Notes under the pieces: model-generated | Told to the model about the DNA's origin: nothing | The model's input: only the letters and a program-made list of their open reading frames with translations | The model's database searches: none | Program-made: the position numbers and the translations under genes | Assembly (NCBI GenBank): GCA_964035575.1 | Contig: OZ037881.1 | Coordinates: forward strand, 868,001-932,000 | Source: Rhynchopus sp. YZ270_cl-10 | Lineage: Eukaryota > Euglenozoa > Diplonemea > Diplonemida > Diplonemidae | Direction of reading: 5' to 3' | Length of the DNA stretch: 64,000 nt | In this document: in pieces, positions 8,879 to 20,500 of the stretch | How the letters are laid out: the number at the start of each line of letters is the position of its first letter | How positions within the stretch are numbered: the stretch's first letter is position 1

Positions 8879-9704
8879 GCATAGGTGCCCGCCGAGTCGT
8901 TTTTGGGCGAGTTGTCGGAACTTTACGATTTCACCCAACAACTCGCCCAAAACTCGGACAACTCGGCCACAACTCGCCCTATACTCGGCACAACTCGGCC
9001 ACAACTCGGCCACAACTCGCCCATTTTTACAGGCAAAAACATACAGGGATGGGAGGGGACGTTGTAAGGTTACACACATGTAACGTTGGTACAACACATG
9101 ATCTCAAGAAAAACAACCAGGGCTAAGGCCAAACGCCACTCATTACATGCACCTTGTCATATGACTAGTCATAGGTGGTAACTAGGTCGTGGTGGTCCAT
9201 GGGTCACCGTGCACACTCACGGTTTTTGGTAATTGCTGGGGGGAATGGGATATACTCCGTACATGGCTACCCACACAGAACACACGGTTCCCCAGACATC
9301 CGTCAGGCAATCACTGATTCACTTCACACAGGTCAGGCAGGCGCTGACTGCCCATCTCTTTTCCTGTCTGCTATCGATTCCAGGTTCACAACGTTCACAC
9401 GTTTAGTCAAAATGCTTTGGGCGACGACTTCCTTTGGGATACACAAAACCACACAAAGCGCACATTCACAGACCAGCTGTGAAGCGGCAAAGAGTCGTTC
9501 AAGCTGGGATGCACAAGATAAAACGTGATGTGGTGTACCTGTGTACCTGTGTACCTGTGTACCTGTGTACCTGTGTACCTGTGTACCTGTGTTTTTGTAG
9601 CCATAAAAAATCCCAAAAAAACAACTCGCCCAAAAAAAATGGGCGAGTTGTTGGCCGAATTTGGGCGAGTTGCCGAGTTGTTTTAACTCGCCGGGCACCT
9701 ATGC
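8879..9704. mobile_element. MITE-like non-autonomous DNA transposon (about 0.83 kb)
   Basis: Terminal inverted repeats GCATAGGTGCCCGCCGAGT (8879-8897) and its complement at 9686-9704 match at all but one position. Both are flanked externally by G runs in opposite relation. Many copies of GGGCGAGTTG or CAACTCGGC lie just inside both ends (about 8896-9025 and 9620-9690), like subterminal transposase-binding repeats. No transposase is seen. A minus-strand stretch at about 9400-9500 shows a faint similarity to the hAT tail, not strong enough to assign a family. The exact outer borders and target duplication are not resolved because of the G runs. Confidence 0.7.
9533..9588 (+). repeat. Octamer repeat GTGTACCT x 7
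   Basis: Seven perfect tandem copies inside the MITE-like element, followed by a degenerate eighth. The same octamer and its complement occur in the centre of the inverted repeat at about 4545-4632, linking the two repeat families. Confidence 0.95.
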
Positions 9705-9950
9705 CTAGGGGGGGGGGCAGGGGTACCTGTAACGTGGGGCCGCGGGCCGGGCCTCTGGGCCGAGAAAAAATCCCTTAAGAAATTACGTGGGAAATGCTCT
9801 CGCCGTTATTCTGTTTTTGTATAGCTATTCTTGGTTGGGGCCGATTTTGTTTTTTGGGGTCAGCGGATCTCAATCTTTCAAATAAAGCCGGTTTTTTAAA
9901 AAAATATTTTTCGCCAAGGCGCGAGAGGGATTTTTGAGTTTTTTACACTG
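9705..9950. other. Non-coding spacer before the second satellite
   Basis: Nothing coding is recognised. It holds a G run, a GC-rich stretch at about 9735-9765, and A/T-rich sequence leading into the array. Confidence 0.5.
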
Positions 9951-10530
9951 TACTGTACTGTACTGTACTGTACTGTACTGTACTGTACTGTACTGTACTG
10001 TACTGTACTGTACTGTACTGTACTGTACTGTACTGTACTGTACTGTACTGTACTGTACTGTACTGTACTGTACTGTACTGTACTGTACTGTACTGTACTG
10101 TACTGTACTGTACTGTACTGTACTGTACTGTACTGTACTGTACTGTACTGTACTGTACTGTACTGTACTGTACTGTACTGTACTGTACTGTACTGTACTG
10201 TACTGTACTGTACTGTACTGTACTGTACTGTACTGTACTGTACTGTACTGTACTGTACTGTACTGTACTGTACTGTACTGTACTGTACTGTACTGTACTG
10301 TACTGTACTGTACTGTACTGTACTGTACTGTACTGTACTGTACTGTACTGTACTGTACTGTACTGTACTGTACTGTACTGTACTGTACTGTACTGTACTG
10401 TACTGTACTGTACTGTACTGTACTGTACTGTACTGTACTGTACTGTACTGTACTGTACTGTACTGTACTGTACTGTACTGTACTGTACTGTACTGTACTG
10501 TACTGTACTGTACTGTACTGTACTGTACTG
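9951..10530 (+). repeat. Pentamer satellite: TACTG x 116
   Basis: 116 perfect 5-bp units (580 bp). All six frames stay open because neither TACTG nor its complement forms a stop in any phase, so the long frames reported by translation are artefacts of the repeat. Confidence 0.99.
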
Positions 10531-10944
10531 TGTATACTGTGTATACTGTGTATACTGTGTATACTGTGTATACTGTGTATACTGTGTATACTGTGTATAC
10601 TGTGTATACTGTGTATACTGTGTATACTGTGTATACTGTGTATACTGTGTATACTGTGTATACTGTGTATACTGTGTATACTGTGTATACTGTGTATACT
10701 GTGTATACTGTGTATACTGTGTATACTGTGTATACTGTGTATACTGTGTATACTGTGTATACTGTGTATACTGTGTATACTGTGTATACTGTGTATACTG
10801 TGTATACTGTGTATACTGTGTATACTGTGTATACTGTGTATACTGTGTATACTGTGTATACTGTGTATACTGTGTATACTGTGTATACTGTGTATACTGT
10901 GTATACTGTGTATACTGTGTATACTGTGTATACTGTGTATACTG
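10531..10944 (+). repeat. Nonamer satellite: TGTATACTG x 46
   Basis: 46 perfect 9-bp units (414 bp) continuous with the pentamer block. Each unit equals TGTA plus the pentamer TACTG, so the nonamer looks like a derived form that was then amplified. As in the octamer satellite at 1861-3308, a longer block of the basic unit precedes a shorter block of the variant. Confidence 0.99.
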
Positions 10945-11527
10945 CAAAAATTGACCAAAAACGAGAACTTGTCCATTTCGTCAAATTGACCCCACCACTG
11001 GCCGGACGGATTCAGGAATGCAAATGCCGGCCCCGTTCTATGCTGCTATGCAAACAATAACGTCCAACATACATACAAAATGAACTTGCTTAGAACGAAA
11101 AAACAAAACAAAAAAGCGTTTCCCCCACTTTTTCAGTGCCTCCCTAGACACCCCATTCATCCTATTCATCCTATGGAGTTGGGATATGTTGTACGAAAGT
11201 ATGGGACCAACCAAAATGTGCAAAATATACCCCAAATCATGTATATCCGCTGTGGTACTACCGAAGAAGTGCATAAAAAAATATGGCCCGCAGCGGACAT
11301 AAGCTGTGTACTATCGACCGACCAAAATGTGTGCCAAAGAGACAGTAGCCTACTCCACTTAATACTCTCCCCACCCCCACACGTCTCATCAACCTCAGGG
11401 CCAACCATACTCCTCTGTTCCCCCTCCCCCCAGTTTTTTTTTCCCCTCTTGTGGGAACCGTTCCTTTCTGTTAAGAGACAACCGGTGGGGCGGAGTTTGC
11501 CACCTCACACGGGTTGTTGCAGGGAGG
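10945..11527 (+). promoter_or_regulatory. Upstream region of the giant gene
   Basis: 583 bp between the satellite and the start codon, with no recognisable gene. It should contain the promoter and 5' UTR. An acceptor-like TTGTTGCAG ends at 11522, five bases before the ATG, so a 5' UTR intron is possible, but no convincing donor was fixed. The last stretch is C/T-rich. No core promoter motif is claimed. Confidence 0.4.
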
Positions 11528-11584
11528 ATGCGTCTAGCGCAGCAATGGCTGCTGCTGTTTGCGTGTGTCGCTGTGGCAGACGCA
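11528..11584 (+). other. Signal peptide of the giant protein
   Basis: Residues 1-19 read MRLAQQWLLLFACVAVADA: a short basic start, a Leu/Ala/Val hydrophobic core and a small-residue cleavage context (A-D-A). Cleavage is expected before Arg20. This places the mature protein in the secretory pathway. Confidence 0.9.
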
Positions 11585-14500
11585 CGTATGCACTTTGAGC
11601 CAAACGAGCCCATCTACGTGGCACATCAGGTCGACTGCCTGAAGTTCCACTTCAGCCAGGGTTGCACCTGTGATACAATGAACGACGGTGCGTGGGTGCA
11701 CATCGAGCGTGGTGGGCAGAGCTCCGACCAGCTTATCTGCGAGGACTGTGCAAGCCTTGGCATCTCGACGTCGTATGACTCTGCACGCAAGACTCTGAAG
11801 ATGACTGGCGATGCGACGCTCACAGACTATGCAAAGGCGATTGCGAGTGTGACCTTTACCGGAGGCTACGAGCTTGCGGACAGAAAGGTGGCATGGAACA
11901 TTGGGCGTGCCAAGTTCTACTCCTCGTCGGGTAACTTCTACGAGTTCAAGTCGTGCCCGAACTGTGCGTGGGACGAGGCGCAGCGTCTCTGCTCCCAGGC
12001 CAGCAACGACATGCTTGGGCTGCCCGGCTACCTCGCCACAGCAGGCACGTCCTCCATCCTCGACTCCCTCGTTCTCAGCACCGACCCCTCCTGGAGCGGA
12101 CGTGGCTGGGTCGGCGCCACCGACCTCGGCAGAGAGGGCGACTGGCACTGGATGACGGGCCCTGGAGGCTGCAACCCTTACAACCTCGACGCCGTGGGTA
12201 CAGAGCGTACCGCATGTGACATGGGCTATCCTCTCACCTCGGGCATGACGAACTGTGCAGGCACGCAGTGCACAGGAGGCAGCATGGTCGGCGACTGGGC
12301 ATGGAGGAGCGGACAGCCAGACGGCGGCAACACCGTGAACTACGGAGCTATCAACAACGACGGAAAGATGTACGACTACAGCCTTTCGGACAGCAGCGTG
12401 GACCACTACTTCTGCGAGCACGGCGGCACAGGCACGCTCTGCACCGACGACACGGACATCAGCGGCTTCGAGTGGATCACGCTTTCCTGCACCAGTCTTG
12501 GTTACTACTACTGTGGCTACGCCTTTCCGCGGGGGTCCTGCAAGTACGAGTACATCCAGCGCCAATGGCAGTGTGTTGAGGATGGATGCTATGCACGCAC
12601 CTCAGAGAGCACCTGCAATAGCGACGCCTCCTGCGACTGGTACACCAACTACGACCCGCCCGTTTGCCAGAACGGATACTGCCAGACCCACTACAACACC
12701 AAGGAGTCTTGCAACGACGATAGGTCGCAGCCGTGCCACTGGTATGAGGACAAGTCCTCCCCGAACCAGTGTCAGACCCTGGACTGTACCGAAGTGACGA
12801 ATTCCTGTGAGTGCAGAGAGCTGGGCCAACACTGTTACTGGGATGGCTCCTGCAAGACCCTGACCTCCAACACAGGGTGTGGCAGACACGGGGACGAGTC
12901 GACATGCCACGACGACCACGAGTGCGAATGGAACGTCAACTTTGCTGTGCACTGCTCGCCGTCGCACTGCGTTGAGATTTGCGGCGAGTCTGAGTGTCTC
13001 TCAAGTGGGTGCAAATGGTACAGCAACTACTGTGGCAAGGACGACACCAACTGCGGAAGCCTTGGCCAGAGTGCGTGCGAGACCTCGACTGCCTGCCTTT
13101 GGAAGCCGCTCTGGAACCCGAACGGATGTACAGACGACCGCTGCCGTGAGATGGAGAACCGCGAGAAGTGCGAGGGCCTTGACGTCGTTGCACCTGCACC
13201 GTGCTCGGCAACTCTGTCGAGCGGAAACCCTGAGTTCTGTGACGTGTCCGCCTGCCAGTTCGACTACTTCCTGACGCCCTCCTGCTCCACCAAGGCCTGT
13301 ATGTATGTCGACTCGGCACTGTGTAACGCAGACCCGCGCTGTGAGTGGGAAGCCCCTGCTGGCTACGACCCTGTGAACACACCGCCGGCAACCGTTATTC
13401 AGTACTGCCACGAGATCATCTGCACGTACCCCGGGCAGGCTGCGTGCGAGGCTGACGCGCTTGGCCGCTGCGAATGGACGGGAGGCAGCTGCACGCACAA
13501 GCTCTGTGCAAACCACGACGTCGAGCACGACTGCAACGCAGACGTATTGTGCTTCTTCGACATCACGCTCTCGCCTTCCCGCTGTGTCCCCACCCACTGC
13601 TCTGACTACACTGCTGACAGTGGCTGCTTGGGCGACGATGAGTGCATGTGGGTCGATGTGGGTGTCACCACCCCGTACTGTACCCTCCTCGACTGCAAGA
13701 TCATCAGCAGCCCGTGCACATGCTTTGCCAACCAGCTCTGTGGATGGGACTCCGCATCCATGACCTGTGAGAATAAAGACTTCACTACGTGCCCCGATCT
13801 TGACATTGGGTTCATGCTTGATGGGTCGGGCAGTATGCAGAACTCTTTCGGAAGCCATCCCCACGGGTACTACGCACTTGTGGACATTTTGAACGATTGG
13901 GTCGACACTATCCCGCTGACTGGGGAGTCTTACACGGTGGGTGGGGCGAGCACGTCCAAAGGGAAGGGGTTCCGAGTGTCGTTCATTCAGTTCTCCAGAG
14001 CCGACGCGACGCCTGACATGGACCATCCCACGGAGGCCAATTGCGGAGGGTACTATCCCTGTGCGAACGGTCACCTTTCTGGTGTCAAGGAGGAGCTGAA
14101 GGGAGACCTCAACTGGCAGAGAGACCACTACCAATCCGGCTGGACGTACATCCACAATGCGCTGGCCGACGTTGCCGAGAACACCTTCGACCCCGCGCAC
14201 TCGCCGCCGCACCGTCGCCACGTGGTTGTGATCATTGCAGACGGTGGTCTGACCGATTACGATGGAAGTCCCTGCTCGCTCTGTTTATGGGGACCCGACT
14301 TCTACTGGAAGCCAAGCTACAAAACGGACATGCAGGAGGCACAGCAGAAGTTGCGTGAAGACAACGTGATTGTGTTCGGTATCGTGATGAGGCGTTTCTC
14401 GTACTTCACCATTAACGACCAGGATGCGGAGAACAAGCTGCGTCAAATTGTCTCTGAGCCACGTGACATCCACTTCTTGAACCTTGAGTTGGACGACATC

Positions 14501-17500
14501 AAGTCCGATGTACTGAACGCACTCTGCGACCCCACAAAGCTGTTTGGACAGGTTGTCACACCTATTGCGAACCTGAGCCATCTTCCCTGCCCTTCGTGGG
14601 GATTTAAGGACGAGTGCATGGCAGACCCTGAGTGCGAGTGGACCACACCCGCACTGACGTCCTGCGATGGAAGTGGATGCCCGAACCTGAACTGTTTGAA
14701 CATCCCTGCAATGTACAAGGCCTTGTACGGATGCAACCAGTGCAAGCTCTCAAGAACCGTGATCCTGTGCAACCCCGATGTGGTGGCAGGAATGGATGGT
14801 ACGTGCCAGTACACACACTGCATCTCGTGCTGTGACGTGACCTGCTGCGACCAGGACAACCTCTGCTCGTGGGACACTTCGACGAACCAGTGCACCCGCA
14901 AGGTGTGCGAGTACGATACGTTGGCGGCGTGTGTGGCCGACGACGACCTGCTGTGTGAGTGGAACACCACTGTCTCGCCTGCCACATGCCAGCCGAAGTT
15001 CTGCGAGTCGACCTTCGTTCAGCAGCAGTGCGACGACAAGAGCGGATGCGAGTGGGACCCCAGCACCGACCCCGCGTTGTGTGTCAAGGTCATCGACTGC
15101 ACCATCAACACCGATGTCGCCTCTTGCGACGCCGACACCGCATGCTGGTGGAACTGCGTGAGTGCAGTGTGCGAGCCCACACAGTGCCCGTTCACCTTGG
15201 ACACACGTTGCAACCAGGAGCCTATCTGCACGTGGGATGCCGCTGTTGGGTGCCGCGAAACGAAGTGTCTCTTCAACGATGCGACGGCATGCGAGGGAAG
15301 CTGCGACAACTGTGTGTGGGATGCCACACAGGACCACTGCAGGACAGACCAGTGCAAGCCGCTCGATGCAACTGCGTGCCAGACCAGCACTGCGTGCGTT
15401 CTCGTCAACAACGTGTGTGTCGAGGAGTACTGCACGCAGTGGGAGGACAACGCTGCAGCGTGTGGACAGGACCCGCGGTGCGAGTACAGAACCGATGTGC
15501 TCCCTGTGACGTGCGTGCCCACAGACTGTACCTCCTCGCACGGCGGTACCCCGAACGACCCGGTCGACACCACCGCATGCACCAACGACGACAAGTGTAT
15601 CCCCGCCACCGACGCCATTGGTGACCACTGCGTGCCGAAGTCGTGCTCAGACAACACACGTGCCTGCGACTGTACCCAGGACGACCCGCAATGCTACTGG
15701 GACAACACCCTCAAGACGTGCAGGGACTCCTCCCTCGCGACGTGCCCGGACATGGACATTGTCTTCGCTGTGGACTCGAGCTTGTCGGTGATGGGAACCT
15801 ACGGTGCATACCCGTCAGGGTACAACGGTATCCTTGAGAAGATCAGAGGCTGGTCGGAGAAGGCACCGATCTCGTCGGCAACCGGTGGCACTGTGCGTGT
15901 TGGAATGGTGCAGTACGGAAGCGAGACGAAGGCGTGGACGTGCATGCAGGATGGCAGTGGGTGTGACACTGCGTGTGCCCCGACGGGCACGTGCTCCAAC
16001 GGCGCCATCACCGGCGACCCGGCACAGGTTGCGGAGGACATCACGTTCCACGAGGCGAACAAACAGACCTCCGTGACGTCGTTCCTTCCGCATGCGGTTA
16101 CGACTGCGACAAACATGTTCGCCAGCTCTGGGTCGCGCCAGAAGGTGTTCATCTTCATCACTAGTGTGCAGGTCACCCCTCAGGAGCCGCAGACATCGAC
16201 CACGCTCCCCACGGAGTTGGCAGCCCTGCGTGCGGCAGGTGCTAGTGTCTTTGGTGTGGTTGTGAGACGTGACAGCTCAAGCGACGCAGTCTCGAATTCG
16301 GCGGAGACGTCTGTGAAGCAGTTTGTGAACTCGCCTACCGCAGACCACTTTGCGAACGTCGCCCTTGACGAACTCGACACAACAGTCCTCAACTCCATGT
16401 GTGCGCCAGGTGGCACCTTCGGTAAGGCCATCTCCAAGCTTGGAAACCCCTCCGCCGCCGCCTTCCCCTGCGCCAGGTGGGGAGACGATGTCACCTGCCG
16501 TGCTGACGCTTCCTGCGCGTGGAGCGACACACCCCTCACCTGCCCGAACAGCGCTGGATGCCAGAACCTGAACTGCCTCGAGCTCACAACAGCACAGCTT
16601 GCCGCCAGGTTCACCTGTGCTAACTGCGCGCTCGTGAACTCTGTGGTTGAGTGCACCGTAGGTGCAAACCACGCCGCCCGTGGCTCCTGTGCGCCCACAC
16701 CCTGTGAGGACTCGTGCGACGAGCCCGCGTGCACCACCGCACAGTCGGGGGGCTGCGTGTGGACGCCTGACCAGTGTGAGGTGAAGCAGTGCGACCACAC
16801 CGGTGTCACCCCGTGCGAGGCAGACCTGTTGTGCTTCTGGAACACGGATGTGGACCCTGCGGAGTGCGACGTGAAGGAGTGCCTGCACTTCACCATTGGG
16901 ATGTGCACAGCCGATATCAAGTGCGAATGGGACGCCCCGAACGAGCAATGTGTGCCAGAGACACCGGACTGCGACTCGATCACAACTTCGGACGCGTGCC
17001 TGAGCCACCCCTCTGGGCTGTGTGCTTGGGACTGCAAGTCTGCTGATTGCGGTCTGCGGAAATGCATCCACACGTACAAGAATGACTGCGAGGGTGACAG
17101 CAACTGTCTGTGGGATGTTGCTGCGGGTGCTTGCCAGCTGAACCGCTGTGCACCGGGCACAGCCCAGGCGGAGTGCACACAGGACGCAGCGTGCAGATGG
17201 GAGAGCAACGACTGCACGCCGAACCCTTGCTTTGTGCACTCGAGCGAGTTCCTTTGCGAGTCAGACCCGAAGTGCTTCTTCAACACGCAGGATTGCGGTG
17301 TGTGCGAGGAACGCATCTGCCACGAGACGTACACGACAAAGGACGACTGCACGGCGGACCCACTTACGCTGGACTGCCGCTTCGACGACGCGACTGGCAC
17401 CTGCGTGGACGTGAAGTGCGACGACTACAACAGCCTCCCCGACGGCACCTGCCTCTGCAAGCAGGACCCACGCTGCGAGTTCGATGTGATGGTGTCGCCT

Positions 17501-20500
17501 GTGAAGTGCAAGAACAACGACTACGGCAACTGCCCCGACCTTGACATCGCCATCTCCGTCGACGGATCGTGCGGCACCAATGACTGGTTCGGTGCCCACC
17601 CCAACGGCTACGAGGGTATGCTCGAGACTGTGCGCGACTGGGTGCGCATGGCGCCGCTCACAGGCGAGGCAGCCTCCACAGGGGCGTCCTCCACAGACAC
17701 CACAGGCTCGATGCGATTTGCCGTGAACACCTACACCGACACCGTTGTGGTACCGGACTGCGCTACGTGCTCCTGCGGGGGTGGGTCGCTCACCCTGGGC
17801 ACCGGCACCACCACATGCGGAAAGCTCTCTGGTGTGCGCTCCGAGATCGAGGCAGACCTGGAATGGCTCCGTGCCAACGGACGTGCCGCACCGTCGTGCA
17901 CATCAAGCGCGAAGCCCGTGCTGGAGTTTGCGCAGCAAGTGTTCACAGAGTCGCCCCAGCAGAGGACCAGTGTGCTGATCCTGCTTGTGAGTGGTACCCC
18001 TACCATTGATGTGGCTGCTGTGCAGGCTGCCCTTGCGAGCAAGGGTGTGAAGGTCTTCGCTGTGAAGGTGACAAAGGGGAGCTTCGCCTCGACACAGGAC
18101 TCGAACGTGCGCCAGGCACTTGAGGACGACGTTGTGACACCACCTGCCGTTGCCACGGCACTTGCACAGTCGCTGGAGAACCTGCGTGCGGAGTTCGGTG
18201 CCTTCTGTACACCTGCAGGCTCGTTGGGTTCAGTCGTCACGGCCGGCCACACAGGCATCGCAGATGCAAAGAAGTGTTCCGAGTTTGGCACGTCCGTTCT
18301 GTGCAATGACCGCAGCACATGTGAATGGTCGTCGACCAGCGGCACCTGCGTGGACCACCCTTGCTACAAACACTGCAGCGAGGACACCTGCCTTGCGGAC
18401 ACACCCAACACCTGCCAATGGGATGACGCGCTCCAGACATGCAAAAAGACAGTGTGCACAGACGTGACTTCACAGGTCGCCTGTGAGGCGATGACTGAGT
18501 GCGACTTCAACAGCTCCGCCACACCCCCCTGTGACACAAAGAAGTGCTTCGCTGAGTCGGAGCCCGACTGCAACCTGCTCGGACCCTCCTGCACGTGGGA
18601 GTCGAGTGGTGACACCTGCATTGAAACGCCTTGCTACCACGACGACTCTGCTGGCTGTCTGAGTGAGCCCGGCTGCGAATGGGACGACCTGTGCCCGAAC
18701 GCGACGGACCATAAATGCGTTGTGAAGCCTTGCGTCGCAGATGTGCACAAGACACAATCTGGGTGTGTTGCTGATTCCCAGTGCCGCTGGAGTACGACGT
18801 CGGTTTGTGAGAAGCGCCCGTGCGCCGTCTTCCCGACGGAACACTGCTGTGCCCACCAGCCCGAGTGCGACTGGGATGTGAGCGTTTCGCCGGCAGTGTG
18901 TGTGGAGACGTTCTGCCCGACGGAGTACCCATCCCCATCGGACCAGTTCACCTGTGAACAGGACACAAACTGCTACTGGAACGCAACCACAGTGACCTGT
19001 GGCACAAAGGACTGCAACAAGGTGCCGGAATGTGACTGCCGTGAGGACCCCGCTTGCTACTACGACATGTCTGCGGGCGGTCAGTGTCGTGCAGCAGAGT
19101 TTGGTGAGTGCCCCGTCATCGATCTTATCTTCCTCTTCGACGGTGCCTCCAGCTTCGACAGGAGCTTCGGCAGACATAGCAACGGGTTCGTTGCAGTCAT
19201 GGAGCAGCTTCGGAGCTGGGCACAGGAGATCCCCCTCACGGGTGAGAGGGCTGGTCAGGACCTGGGAGCAGCGAACGTTGCTGGTATGCGTCTCGGGTTC
19301 ATCCAATTCAGTGCGAGGAGGAGGAGGGGTAGATGGAGCGACAGGGCGAAGACCACAGGGAACAACGTCGGCACTGAGGGTCGCCTCTCTGGAGACCTCT
19401 CCGAGATCGAAGAAGACATTGACTGGCACGAGGATAACTTCTACAACAATGGAAACATGATCAAGGAGGGACTGGAGGACTCCGCCACTATGTTCGATGA
19501 CGCAGGTGCGCCGGACAGGAAGCGCATTCTCTTCATCATCCTCGACTCTAAGTTCACGGACGGGTCGAGCTTGAACAATGCTCGTCAAGATCTGGGCCTG
19601 ATGGATGTGGAGACCTTTGGTGTGGTTGTGAGACGCGACACTAACATCCAGACCCCGGACCAGCAGGCCAGCGATGCCTTGGTGCAGATCACCTCAGACA
19701 ACAAGGAGCAGCACTTCAGAACCATTGAGATCGACGCCTTGAAGCCGTTTATCTTGGACACCATATGCCAGCCCGATGGAGAGTTCGGACAGCTTCTCGT
19801 TGAACCCTCGACGGTTGATTCCCAGTACGGTGCACACAAGCCGTGCCCGAACTATGGAAGCAACGCCCAAACGTGTGCTGGTGACCCCGGGTGCATCTTC
19901 GACTCGACCTCGCTCCTGTGTGTGGACTCGCCTTGCCTGCATCACTGTGACGAGCCGACGTGCACTGCTGACACGGTCAACCTTTGCGACTGGAACAGCA
20001 CCACTGGACTCTGCGAGAAGGGCGTGAAGTGTGGACACACCACCCTGCAGACGTGCGAGGCGGACGTCGATGCCTGCGAGTGGAACGCAACAGCAGGCAT
20101 CTGCCAGCCCGAGGAGTGCTCGTACACAACAGAGGTTGACTGCAACAACGATCCCATGTCCAAATGTCTGTGGGACACATCACTATCGCCAGCAACATGT
20201 GTCGTGATGCCGTGTTGGTTTACTGATGAGCCAGGTTGCACAGGTGACCCCGACTGCGTTTGGGAAGTGCCTGTGTGCGGCAGTGCGCCCGAAGTGTGCA
20301 AGGCAGTCCCCTGCACACACGCCGACTCTGCGACGTGCACTGCGGACACTGCCTGCGAATGGACAGGGTCTGCCTGCAAGGAGCACAGCTGCGCACCGTA
20401 TTCTGACGAGAAGTGCTGTGACGCACTTGACGACTGCAAATGGAGCCCACAGACGAACCCCTCTTCTTGCGTGGTCGAGGAGTGCACACTCCTCCCTGAT

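Noticed and set aside
9333-9698. Minus-strand frame with L-E-R-L-F and I-P-K-E-V resembling the hAT fragment tail
   Set aside because: Only two short matches, no hAT core helix pattern, and part of the frame is the GTGTACCT repeat. Kept only as a hint in the MITE entry.
9870-11060. Long open frames on both strands of 176-368 codons
   Set aside because: They are products of the stop-free 5-mer and 9-mer satellites, with no protein-like composition.
11534-12565. 343-codon antisense frame opposite the giant gene start
   Set aside because: It overlaps a strongly supported sense domain; composition is the complement of GC-biased codons, with no domain match.
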